Source: Allobosea sp. (GTDB lineage: Bacteria; Pseudomonadota; Alphaproteobacteria; Rhizobiales; Beijerinckiaceae). Taken from it: a stretch of DNA of 64,000 nt. The notes beneath the pieces were generated by a model. That model saw only the letters and a list, made by a program, of their open reading frames with translations. It was not told where the DNA came from and searched no databases. The stretch lies in assembly GCA_024231975.1 (NCBI GenBank), contig JAAEQB010000109.1, positions 124,001 through 188,000 of the forward strand, given 5' to 3'. Made by a program: the position numbers and the translations under genes. Each line of letters opens with the position of its first letter. Positions within the stretch are counted from its first letter, which is position 1. Of this stretch, positions 33,871-42,173 are shown piece by piece.

Positions 33871-34854
33871 ATGACCTCATCCCCCGAGGCGGCAGGTTTC
33901 CGTGCGCCGCCCGCCTTCGTCCTCGAACCCGGCAAGCCGATGCCCGCCGATCTGCGCGGCCGGGTGCTGGCGCTCGGCAATTTCGACGGCGTCCATCGCG
34001 GCCATGCCGAGCTCGCTCGCGTCGCCGGCGAGATGGCGGCGCAGCAGGGGGCGCAGGCTGCGGCGCTGACCTTCGAGCCCCATCCGCGCACCGTCTTTCG
34101 GCCGGACCAGCCTGTGTTCCGGCTGACGCCCGAGCCGATCAAGGTCGCGCTCCTTGCCGGCCTCGGGCTGAGCCTTAGCTTCGTCGTGCCCTTCGACCGC
34201 GCCGTCGCCGGCATCCCCGCCGAGGCCTTCGTCGATGACCTCTTGCTCGGCCAGCTCGGCGCCGCCGGCCTCGTCTGCGGCTACGACTTCCATTTCGGCA
34301 AGGGCCGCACCGGCTCGCCGGAAATGCTGCAGGCCCGCGCCGGCCATGCCGGCATCCCCGTCGCCGTGGTGCCGCCCTTCGCCTTCCAGGGCGAGCCGGT
34401 TTCCTCGACGCTGGTGCGCACCGCTCTCGAAGCAGGCGATATCGGGCATGCAGAAGCGCTGCTCGGCCGGCCCTGGTTCGTCCGCGGCGAGATTGCCCAT
34501 GGCGACAAGCGTGGCCGCGATCTCGGCTATCCCACGGCGAACATGCACCTGGCGCATGATTGCCGCCTGCGCTTCGGTATCTATGCGGTCCGCATGAAGA
34601 TCGACGGGGTCTGGCGCGACGGCGTCGCCAGCTTCGGCAGCCGCCCGACCTTCGACAATGGCGCGCCCAAGCTCGAGACCTTCGTCTTCGATTTCTCCGG
34701 CGACCTCTATGGCAAGACGGTCGACGTCGCCTTCGTTGCCTTCCTGCGTGGCGAGGCGAAATTCGACTCCCTCGACGCGCTGGTCGCCCAGATGGATGCC
34801 GACAGCGCCAAGGCGCGCGGCATCCTGGCGGCGACGCCGGCCTTCCTTCCGTGA
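33871..34854 (+). CDS. ribF: Bifunctional riboflavin kinase / FAD synthetase
   Basis: 327 residues from the ATG at 33871. The N-terminal nucleotidyltransferase domain (FAD synthetase) has LALGNFDGVHRGH (HxGH-type) and LTFEPHPRTVFRP. The C-terminal riboflavin kinase domain begins with VRGEIAHGDKRGRDLGYPTA (GxPTAN motif) and includes DGVASFGSRPTFDNG and FDFSGDLYGK. It makes FMN and FAD from riboflavin. It is upstream of ileS in the same direction, the order seen in many bacteria (ribF-ileS-lspA), with a 193-bp gap here. Confidence 0.95.
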   Translation: MTSSPEAAGFRAPPAFVLEPGKPMPADLRGRVLALGNFDGVHRGHAELARVAGEMAAQQGAQAAALTFEPHPRTVFRPDQPVFRLTPEPIKVALLAGLGLSLSFVVPFDRAVAGIPAEAFVDDLLLGQLGAAGLVCGYDFHFGKGRTGSPEMLQARAGHAGIPVAVVPPFAFQGEPVSSTLVRTALEAGDIGHAEALLGRPWFVRGEIAHGDKRGRDLGYPTANMHLAHDCRLRFGIYAVRMKIDGVWRDGVASFGSRPTFDNGAPKLETFVFDFSGDLYGKTVDVAFVAFLRGEAKFDSLDALVAQMDADSAKARGILAATPAFLP

Positions 34855-35047
34855 CCGCGCTTTGCTAGAAGCCGGCCATGCCTGCTCCGCACCCCGTTCC
34901 GCTTCGGCGAATTACCGGCCCGGCTGCCGCCCTGCGCTGATAGCGCGGGCGCTTGCGCAGGCCGGGACGACGATCGCTTCCCCGTGACATCTCAGGATGG
35001 GCGCCGCACCGAATGCCGAGCCGCCATCCGCACAGCCGAGCCGGATC
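34855..35047. other. 193-bp gap ribF-ileS
   Basis: No gene is recognisable. The ileS frame remains open upstream to an ATG at 34997, so up to 17 extra residues are possible. I see no T-box-like or riboswitch architecture and no strong hairpin. Confidence 0.35.
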
Positions 35048-38041
35048 ATGACCGACAAGACCGCCGAAAAGCCCGAGACCATCGACTATTCGCAGACGCT
35101 CTTCCTGCCGCAGACGGAATTCCCGATGCGCGCCGGCCTGCCGCAGCGCGAGCCCGAATTGCTCGCCCGTTGGGCCAGGATGGACCTCTACCGCAAGCTG
35201 CGCGAGGCCGGGCAGGGGCGCGACCGCTTCGTCCTGCATGACGGCCCGCCCTATGCCAACGGCAACATCCATATCGGCCACGCGCTCAACAAGGTGCTGA
35301 AGGACCTGGTGACGCGCTCGCAGCAGATGCTCGGCTATGACTCGAACTATGTCCCGGGCTGGGACTGCCACGGCCTGCCGATCGAGTGGAAGATCGAGGA
35401 GCAGTACCGCGCCAAGGGCCTGAACAAGGACGACGTTGATGTCGTCGAGTTCCGCAAGGAGTGCCGCGTCTTCGCCGAGAAATGGGTCGACATCCAGCGC
35501 AACGAGTTCAAGCGGCTCGGCGTCGAGGGCGACTGGGACGATCCCTACCTGACCATGGCCTTCGGCGCCGAGGCGCAGATCGCCCGCGAGATCATGAAGT
35601 TCGCGCAGAACGGCCAGCTCTATCGCGGCTCCAAGCCGGTGATGTGGTCGGTGGTCGAGAAGACCGCTCTGGCCGAGGCCGAGGTCGAGTACGAGGAGCA
35701 CACCAGCGACACGATCTTCGCGGCGTTCCCGGTGCTCGGCTCCGGTCCGCTCGCCGGCGCATCCGTGCTGATCTGGACGACGACCCCCTGGACCATTCCA
35801 GGCAACCGCGCGATCTCGTTCCACAACAAGATCGCCTATGGCCTCTATCGCGTCACAGTGGCCCCGGAGGGCAACTGGGCCAAGGTCGGCGCGCGCTATG
35901 TGCTGGCCAAGAACCTCGCGGAGGCGCTGTTCAAGACCGCCAAGGTCGAGGGCTACGAGCTGGAGCGCGACGTCACGGCCGGCGACCTCACCAGTCTCGC
36001 GACCGCGCACCCCCTGCGTGGCCAGGGCTACGAGTTCGACGTTCCCCTGCTCGACGGCGACCATGTCACCGATGATGCCGGTACCGGCTTCGTCCACACC
36101 GCGCCAGGCCATGGCCGCGAGGACTTCGACGTCTGGATGGCCAATGGCCGCATGCTCGCCGAGCGCGGCATCGAGACCCGCATCCCCTACACCGTCGACG
36201 CCGATGGCCGCTTCACCAAGGAGGCGCCGGGCTTCGAGGGCGCGCAGGTCATCACCGACAAGGGCGAGAAGGGCAACGCCAACGAGGTCGTGATCAAGGC
36301 GCTCGCCGCGACCGGCAATCTCGTCTCGCGCGGGCGCCTCAAGCACCAGTATCCGCATTCCTGGCGCTCGAAGAAGCCGGTGATCTTCCGCAACACGCCG
36401 CAATGGTTCATCGCCATGGACAAGCCCTATGGCGATGCCGGCGCACCCGACCTTGAGGCGCCTGCGCCGACTGCTGGCGGCAACGCCGACACGCTGCGCA
36501 ACCGCGCGCTCAAGGCGATCAAGGAAACCGAATGGGTTCCCGCCGCCGGAGAGAACCGCATCAACGGCATGATCGCCAACCGGCCGGACTGGGTGGTCTC
36601 GCGCCAGCGTGCCTGGGGCGTGCCGATCACCGTCTTCGTCGACAAGGAGAGCAAGGAGATCCTCGTCGACGCCAAGGTCAACGCTGCGATCGCCGAGGCC
36701 TTCGAGCAGGAAGGCGCCGACGCCTGGTTCACCGACACCGACGGCGCCCGCTTCCTGAGGCCCCAGGGCTATGATCCCGGCAAGTTCGAGCGCGTCGTCG
36801 ACGTGCTCGACGTCTGGTTTGATTCAGGCTCGACCCATGCCTTCACGCTGGAGAAGCGCGCCGATCTCAAGACCCATCGCGTCGTCGATGGCGGCCGCGA
36901 CAAGGTGATGTATCTTGAAGGCTCGGACCAGCATCGCGGCTGGTTCCATTCGAGCCTGCTGGAGAGCTGCGGCACGCGCGGTCGCGCGCCTTTCGACGTG
37001 GTGCTGACCCACGGCTTCTGTCTCGACGAGAAGGGCGAGAAGATGTCGAAGTCGAAGGGCAACGTCACCGCCCCGCAGGACGTCATCAAGGACTCAGGCG
37101 CCGACATCCTGCGCCTCTGGGTCGCGGCGGCCGACTATTCCGACGATCTGCGCATCGGCAAGGAGATCCTCAAGACCTTCGTCGAGACCTACCGCAAGCT
37201 GCGCAACACCATGCGCTGGATGCTCGGCACGCTGGCGCATTTCGACGAGGCGATCCGCGTCTCCGATCCGGCCTCGATGCCGGAGCTGGAGCGGCTGATG
37301 CTGCACCGTCTCGCCGAACTCGGCCCGCAGGTCGAGGAGGCCTACCGCACCTACGACTACAAGAAGGTGGTGAACCTGCTTTCGCAGTTCATGAACACTG
37401 AGCTCTCGGCCTTCTATTTCGACGTGCGCAAGGACGCGCTCTATTGCGATCCGCGCTCGAGCCATGTCCGCAAGAGCGCGCTCACCGTCGTCGACCATCT
37501 CTTCCGCTGCCTGACGACCTGGCTCGCGCCGATCCTGGTCTTCACCGCCGAGGAAGCCTGGCTCGATCGCTATCCGCAGGTGAAGGAGGGCGACGGCTCG
37601 GTCCATCTCGAGCTCTTCGCCAAGGCTGACGGTGCCTGGCTCGATCCCGAGCTGGCCGAGCGCTGGGCCAAGGTCCGCCGCGTGCGCCGTGTCGTCACCG
37701 GGGCTCTCGAACTGGAGCGCGCCGGAAAGCGGATCGGCTCCTCGCTGGAAGCCGCGCCGGTCGTCCACATCGCCGACCCCGATTTGCGCGCAGCGCTGAG
37801 CGGGCTCGATCTCGCCGAGATCTGCATCACCTCCGGTGCGCGGATCGCGGACGGGGAGGGGCCGGCCGAGGCCTTCCGCTTGCCGGACGTGCCCGGCGTC
37901 GCCGTGGTGCCGGCGCGCGCCTCCGGCATCAAATGCGCCCGCTCCTGGAAGTATTTCGACCCGGCGACGGCCGAGCCCGGCTTCCCCGAGGTGACGCCGC
38001 GCGACGCCAAGGCGCTGCGCGAGCTCGGGCGCGCCGCGTGA
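35048..38041 (+). CDS. ileS: Isoleucyl-tRNA synthetase
   Basis: 997 residues from the ATG at 35048 (MTDKTAEKPETIDYSQTLFL). This is a class I synthetase charging tRNA-Ile. The HIGH motif is in PYANGNIHIGHALNK (~75-89), the CP1 editing domain includes WTTTPWTIPGNRAI, and the KMSKS loop is GEKMSKSKGN (~665). An anticodon-binding helical domain follows (MRWMLGTLAHFDEAIR; VVDHLFRCLTTWLAPIL). The C-terminal zinc-binding end is shortened: one Cys pair is absent and only IKCARSWKYF is seen. Its stop overlaps lspA by 4 bp (GTGA). Confidence 0.96.
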   Translation: MTDKTAEKPETIDYSQTLFLPQTEFPMRAGLPQREPELLARWARMDLYRKLREAGQGRDRFVLHDGPPYANGNIHIGHALNKVLKDLVTRSQQMLGYDSNYVPGWDCHGLPIEWKIEEQYRAKGLNKDDVDVVEFRKECRVFAEKWVDIQRNEFKRLGVEGDWDDPYLTMAFGAEAQIAREIMKFAQNGQLYRGSKPVMWSVVEKTALAEAEVEYEEHTSDTIFAAFPVLGSGPLAGASVLIWTTTPWTIPGNRAISFHNKIAYGLYRVTVAPEGNWAKVGARYVLAKNLAEALFKTAKVEGYELERDVTAGDLTSLATAHPLRGQGYEFDVPLLDGDHVTDDAGTGFVHTAPGHGREDFDVWMANGRMLAERGIETRIPYTVDADGRFTKEAPGFEGAQVITDKGEKGNANEVVIKALAATGNLVSRGRLKHQYPHSWRSKKPVIFRNTPQWFIAMDKPYGDAGAPDLEAPAPTAGGNADTLRNRALKAIKETEWVPAAGENRINGMIANRPDWVVSRQRAWGVPITVFVDKESKEILVDAKVNAAIAEAFEQEGADAWFTDTDGARFLRPQGYDPGKFERVVDVLDVWFDSGSTHAFTLEKRADLKTHRVVDGGRDKVMYLEGSDQHRGWFHSSLLESCGTRGRAPFDVVLTHGFCLDEKGEKMSKSKGNVTAPQDVIKDSGADILRLWVAAADYSDDLRIGKEILKTFVETYRKLRNTMRWMLGTLAHFDEAIRVSDPASMPELERLMLHRLAELGPQVEEAYRTYDYKKVVNLLSQFMNTELSAFYFDVRKDALYCDPRSSHVRKSALTVVDHLFRCLTTWLAPILVFTAEEAWLDRYPQVKEGDGSVHLELFAKADGAWLDPELAERWAKVRRVRRVVTGALELERAGKRIGSSLEAAPVVHIADPDLRAALSGLDLAEICITSGARIADGEGPAEAFRLPDVPGVAVVPARASGIKCARSWKYFDPATAEPGFPEVTPRDAKALRELGRAA

Positions 38042-38538
38042 GTGCGCAGACGCCATCGCTGCGCCGCCTCGGCGTCTGGATCGTCGCGCTCACCTTCGTG
38101 TTCGATCAGGCGCTGAAGCTCTGGCTGCTCTTCGGCCTGAGATTGGCTGAGGAGGGGCCGTTCCAGCTCGCCTCCTTCCTGGAGATCGTGCTCGCCTGGA
38201 ACCGCGGCATCTCCTACGGCCTGTTCCAGCAGTCGACCGATATCGGCCGCTGGGCGCTGGTCGTACTCTCCATCGTCGCGGCGATCTGGCTCTGGCGTTG
38301 GATGTGGCGCAGCGACGACAGGCTCACCGTGGTGAGCCTCGCACTCATCATCGGCGGCGCGCTCGGCAACGGGCTCGACCGCATGGTCTACGGCGCCGTC
38401 GTCGACTTCGTGCACTTTCATGTCGGCAGCTTCAGCTGGTACATTTTCAACATCGCCGACGCGGCGATCGTCTTCGGCGTGCTCGGCCTGCTCTGGGAGT
38501 CGGTGAGGCCGGGCGCGGGCCGGTCCAAGGCGGCTTGA
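38038..38538 (+). CDS. lspA: Lipoprotein signal peptidase (signal peptidase II)
   Basis: 166 residues from a GTG start that overlaps the ileS stop. This is an inner-membrane aspartyl protease that removes signal peptides from diacylglyceryl-prolipoproteins. The family marks are NRGISYGLF (usual NxGxAFG), GNGLDRMVYGAVVDFVHF with the first catalytic Asp, and FNIADAAIVFG with the second. Four hydrophobic helices are visible. The ileS-lspA order is conserved across bacteria. Confidence 0.94.
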   Translation: MSAQTPSLRRLGVWIVALTFVFDQALKLWLLFGLRLAEEGPFQLASFLEIVLAWNRGISYGLFQQSTDIGRWALVVLSIVAAIWLWRWMWRSDDRLTVVSLALIIGGALGNGLDRMVYGAVVDFVHFHVGSFSWYIFNIADAAIVFGVLGLLWESVRPGAGRSKAA

Positions 38539-38698
38539 GCGCGCCTGCGAGGCGCCCGCAAACAGGCCGGCCACAGCTCATTTACGGCAAATCAGCAAAA
38601 GGGCTCCCGATTTTGCCGGATATGGGTTAAAAGGCCCGCCATGCTTTTGCCGCGTCGCTCGTTCAATGACGTGGCAGGTATTGGTATGGAGAGGTGAG

Positions 38699-39355
38699 AT
38701 GGCTTATCGGATCCGCGCTTCGCGCATGCTGCTCGCCAGCAGCCTGTTGCTGGCGACGACCCCTGCTTTCGCCCAGGAAGGCATGCTCTTCAAGAATCTG
38801 GTCGAGGGCTCGGGCCTCTTCGGCAGCAGCAAGGCGGATATCGAGTACAAGCAGCGCGCGCCCCTCGTCGTGCCGCCGTCCTCCACCTTGCCGAAGCCGC
38901 AGGAAGCCGGCGCCCATCGCAGCGCCGCCTGGCCTGACGATCCGGATGTCGCCCGCCGCAAGGCCGAGCGCGACAGCTCCAACATCCTGTTCCAGAACAC
39001 CGAGAGCTATCGCGCCAACACCCGGCCGCTGATGTCGCAGGAAGAACTGCGCCGCGGCCGCGTCACCGGCCGTACGAACGGGCCGGAAGGTATCGTCGCG
39101 GACCACAACAACTACAACAACCAGATCCAGCCGATCCGCGTCGGCCGCGAGATGGCGGCCCGCCAGTCGCAGACCGATGAGGCGAGTGTCGCCTACGGCA
39201 CCGAGCCCGCCCGCCGCTATCTGCACGAGCCGCCGACCGGCTATCGCCGCCCCGCCGGCACTGCGGCACTCGGTCCGGGCGCGTCCGGCCCGCAGGAGGA
39301 CAAGCAGGCGGTCGGCCAGCGCGAGTACCTCACCGGCCAGAAGGTGTATCAGTAA
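38699..39355 (+). CDS. Exported alphaproteobacterial protein of unknown function
   Basis: 218 residues from the ATG at 38699, with GGAGAGGTGAG upstream. A clear signal peptide (MLLASSLLLATTPAFAQ) is cleaved around residue 26. The mature part is hydrophilic, Arg/Pro/Gly-rich and probably poorly structured; it contains EGSGLFGSSKADIEYKQRAP and ends LTGQKVYQ. I recognise no enzymatic motif. It sits between lspA and the M16 protease pair and is conserved in this position in related genomes to my recollection, so a periplasmic link to lipoprotein or protease function is possible but unproven. Confidence 0.7.
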   Translation: MAYRIRASRMLLASSLLLATTPAFAQEGMLFKNLVEGSGLFGSSKADIEYKQRAPLVVPPSSTLPKPQEAGAHRSAAWPDDPDVARRKAERDSSNILFQNTESYRANTRPLMSQEELRRGRVTGRTNGPEGIVADHNNYNNQIQPIRVGREMAARQSQTDEASVAYGTEPARRYLHEPPTGYRRPAGTAALGPGASGPQEDKQAVGQREYLTGQKVYQ

Positions 39356-39418
39356 GCGCTTCGTTGCCGCGAGGGGATGGTTTCCCGTCGCCGCACGCCT
39401 TATCTATGATCGAGCTTC

Positions 39419-39452
39419 ATCCGGCTCGGGTCCCTGCGGGCCCGGGCCGGAT
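39419..39452 (+). terminator. Hairpin between the exported-protein gene and the M16 protease gene
   Basis: ATCCGGCTCGGG (39419-39430) pairs with CCCGGGCCGGAT (39441-39452), with one G-U wobble and a 10-nt loop. No long T-tract follows, so it may act as a processing or weak termination signal, 42 bp before the protease ATG. Confidence 0.5.
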
Positions 39453-39493
39453 TGCGTCTTGACCCCTCAATCGTGCTGGAGCCTTCGCCGCTC

Positions 39494-40804
39494 ATGACGG
39501 TCCATACCCCGACTGGCCAGACGTCACCCGCCAATGTAGCCAGCCCGGTCGAATCCTTCCGGCTTGCCAATGGGCTTCAGATCGTGGTCGCGCCCGACCA
39601 TCGTGCGCCCGTCGTCACCCATATGGTCTGGTACCGCAACGGCTCCGGCGACGATCCGGCGGGCAAGTCGGGCATCGCCCATTTCCTTGAGCATCTGATG
39701 TTCAAGGGCACGGCGAAATGGCCGGCCGGGGAGTTCTCGAAGATCGTCGCCAGCTATGGCGGCCAGGAGAACGCCTTCACCTCCTATGACTACACCGCCT
39801 ATTTCCAGCGCGTGCCGAAGGAGCACTTGCGCGCGATGATGGACTACGAGGCCGACCGGATGACCGGCCTCGCCTTCGACGAGAGCGTGGTCGCGCCCGA
39901 GCGCGACGTGGTGCTGGAAGAGCGGCGCATGCGCGTCGATGCCGATCCTGCCGCTCAGCTCGGCGAGGAGTTCTCCAGCGCGCTCTATGCCCACCATCCC
40001 TATGGCACGCCGATCATCGGCTGGGAGCATGAGATCGAGGAGCTCTCGCGCGACGACGCCTTTGCCTACTACCAGCGCTTCTATACGCCCGAGAACGCCA
40101 TCCTGGTCGTCGCCGGCGATGTCGAGCCGGACGCGGTGCTGCGCCTCGCCCAGGAGACCTATGGAGTGATCCCCGCCCATGGCGAGGCGCCCCGTCGCAA
40201 GCGCCCGGCCGAGCCCGAGCCGCGCGCCGCCCGCCGTGTCGCGCTCTCCGATCCGCGCGTGCAGCAGCCCTCTTTGCGCCGCGCCTGGCTGGCGCCGACC
40301 TATGTCTCTGATCAGCGCGAGGAAGCCTTCGCGCTCGAACTCGCCGCCGAGATCCTCGGCGGCGGCACGACCTCGCGGCTCTATCGCAAGCTCTGCGTCG
40401 AGCAGGAGCTGGCCGCCGGCGCCGGCGCCTATTTCATGGGCTCGATGGTCGATCGCTCCGCCTTCCAGCTCTCGGTCAGCCCGCGCCCGGGCGTCGAGAT
40501 GGCGGCGCTCGAAACCGGGCTCGATGCCGCGCTCGCCGCCTTCATCGCCGAGGGACCGACCGAGCTGGAGCTCGCCCGCGCCCGCACCCGCCTCGTCGCC
40601 GAGACGGTCTTCGCCCGCGACAGCCAGTCCTCGCTCGCCCGCATCTTCGGCTCGGCGCTCGCCGTCGGCGAGAGCGTCGAGGACGTGCTGCTCTGGCCGC
40701 AGCGCATCGAGGCGGTGACGCGCGAGCAGGTCACCGAATCGGTCCGGCGCTACCTCAAGCCCGATCGCTCGGTCACCGGTCTGCTCCTGCCCGCCGCCGC
40801 CTGA
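39494..40804 (+). CDS. M16 family zinc metallopeptidase (catalytic, pitrilysin type)
   Basis: 436 residues from the ATG at 39494; an upstream in-frame start at 39452 overlaps the hairpin. The inverted zinc motif HFLEH is at residues 63-67 (H-x2-E-H, with Glu66 as base), and the third ligand Glu is in the APERDVVLEERRMR region ~70 residues on. The C-terminal M16 domain follows (AEILGGGTTSRLYRKLCVEQ). Unlike many family members it has no obvious signal peptide. It is paired with the next M16 gene, which lacks the zinc motif, as in heterodimeric mitochondrial-processing-peptidase-like proteases. Physiological substrates are unknown. Confidence 0.9.
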   Translation: MTVHTPTGQTSPANVASPVESFRLANGLQIVVAPDHRAPVVTHMVWYRNGSGDDPAGKSGIAHFLEHLMFKGTAKWPAGEFSKIVASYGGQENAFTSYDYTAYFQRVPKEHLRAMMDYEADRMTGLAFDESVVAPERDVVLEERRMRVDADPAAQLGEEFSSALYAHHPYGTPIIGWEHEIEELSRDDAFAYYQRFYTPENAILVVAGDVEPDAVLRLAQETYGVIPAHGEAPRRKRPAEPEPRAARRVALSDPRVQQPSLRRAWLAPTYVSDQREEAFALELAAEILGGGTTSRLYRKLCVEQELAAGAGAYFMGSMVDRSAFQLSVSPRPGVEMAALETGLDAALAAFIAEGPTELELARARTRLVAETVFARDSQSSLARIFGSALAVGESVEDVLLWPQRIEAVTREQVTESVRRYLKPDRSVTGLLLPAAA

Positions 40805-40858
40805 CATAGCGCCATAAGCCATTACGGGCAGGTCCTGGCCTGCCGTCGAGGATTGCCG

Positions 40859-42151
40859 ATGAACCCTTCCCTTGCTCCCGCCACCACCGCTCCCGGTCCC
40901 TCGCTCGCCGTCCAGCGCATCACCGCCGCCTGCGGAGTCGAGGCCTGGCTTGTCGAGGAGCACAGCCTACCGCTGCTCGCCCTCGACTTCGCCTTCGACG
41001 GGGGCGCCAACCGCGACCCGGCCGATGCCGCCGGCAGCGCCAACCTCGTCTCCGGCCTGCTCGACGAGGGTGCTGGCGACCTTGACGCCGAGGCCTTCCA
41101 GGGCCGCCTTGCCGACTACGCCATCAACCTCTCCTTCGACGCCCGCCGCGACGACTTCCACGGCCAGCTGCAGACCCTGTCGCAGCATCGCGAGGTCGCC
41201 TTCGAGTTGCTCGGCCTCGCCCTCAACGCGCCGCGCTTCGACGCCGATGCGGTGGCGCGGGTGAAAGCGCAGGTGATCGCCGGCTTGCAGCGCCAGGCCC
41301 AGAACCCTGACGTGATGTGCCGCAACGCGCTCTTCGCCGCGGCCTTCCCCGGCCACCCCTATGGCCGGCCCGAGCGCGGCGATGTCGCCAGCGTCGGCGG
41401 GATCGAGCCTGCGGCGCTGAAGGCGCTGACGCAGGGCCTCTTCACCCGCGGCGGGCTGAAGGTGGTCGCGGTCGGCGACATCACTGCGAGTGAACTGTCC
41501 GCGCGGCTCGATGCTCTCTTCGGCACGCTGCCGGCCGGGACGCCGCGCGTCGAGCCGACCGCACCTTTGCCGGTCGCAGGGCTCGGCCAGACCCATATCG
41601 TCGATCTCGACGTGCCGCAGACGGTGCTGCGCTTCGTCGGCCCCGGCCTGATGTGGGACGATCCCGACTTCATCGCCGCGACCGTGCTGAACCATATCCT
41701 CGGCGGCTCGGCCTTCACCTCGCGCCTGTTCATGGAAGTCCGCGAGAAGCGTGGCCTCGCCTACGGCGTCTCGTCCAGCCTGATCCCCTTGCGCCAGAGC
41801 GGCTTCCTCGTCGGCGGCACCTCGACCCGCAACGATCGCGTCGCCGAATCCATGTCCGTGATCCGCGAGGAGATTGCCAAGCTCGTCAGCGAAGGCCCGA
41901 GCGAGCACGAGGTCGAGGAAGCCAAGCGCTATCTGATCGGCTCCTATTCGCTGCGCTTCGACACCTCGCCCAAAATCGCCGGCGAACTGCTCGGCCTCGC
42001 CATCCGCGGCGAGCAGCCTGATTTCGTCGAGACGCGCAACCAGCGCTTCGCCGCGGTCACGCTCGCCGATGTCCGGCGCGTCGCCCAGCGCCTGTTCGGC
42101 GAGGGCAAGCTGCTCGTCCAGGCCGTCGGCCGGCCGGTCGGGCTGGTCTGA
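40859..42151 (+). CDS. M16 family peptidase homologue without zinc motif (non-catalytic partner)
   Basis: 430 residues from the ATG at 40859, preceded by GAGGA. It has two M16 domains, but at the place of HxxEH the sequence is AGSANLVSGLLDEG, so no zinc can be bound there. The C-terminal domain keeps the substrate-binding Arg/Tyr region REKRGLAYGVSSSLIP. It probably pairs with the active subunit encoded 54 bp upstream, like alpha/beta processing peptidases. This active-inactive arrangement is common in Proteobacteria. Confidence 0.9.
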   Translation: MNPSLAPATTAPGPSLAVQRITAACGVEAWLVEEHSLPLLALDFAFDGGANRDPADAAGSANLVSGLLDEGAGDLDAEAFQGRLADYAINLSFDARRDDFHGQLQTLSQHREVAFELLGLALNAPRFDADAVARVKAQVIAGLQRQAQNPDVMCRNALFAAAFPGHPYGRPERGDVASVGGIEPAALKALTQGLFTRGGLKVVAVGDITASELSARLDALFGTLPAGTPRVEPTAPLPVAGLGQTHIVDLDVPQTVLRFVGPGLMWDDPDFIAATVLNHILGGSAFTSRLFMEVREKRGLAYGVSSSLIPLRQSGFLVGGTSTRNDRVAESMSVIREEIAKLVSEGPSEHEVEEAKRYLIGSYSLRFDTSPKIAGELLGLAIRGEQPDFVETRNQRFAAVTLADVRRVAQRLFGEGKLLVQAVGRPVGLV

Positions 42152-42173
42152 CGCTCCCGGCTGAGGAGCGCTC

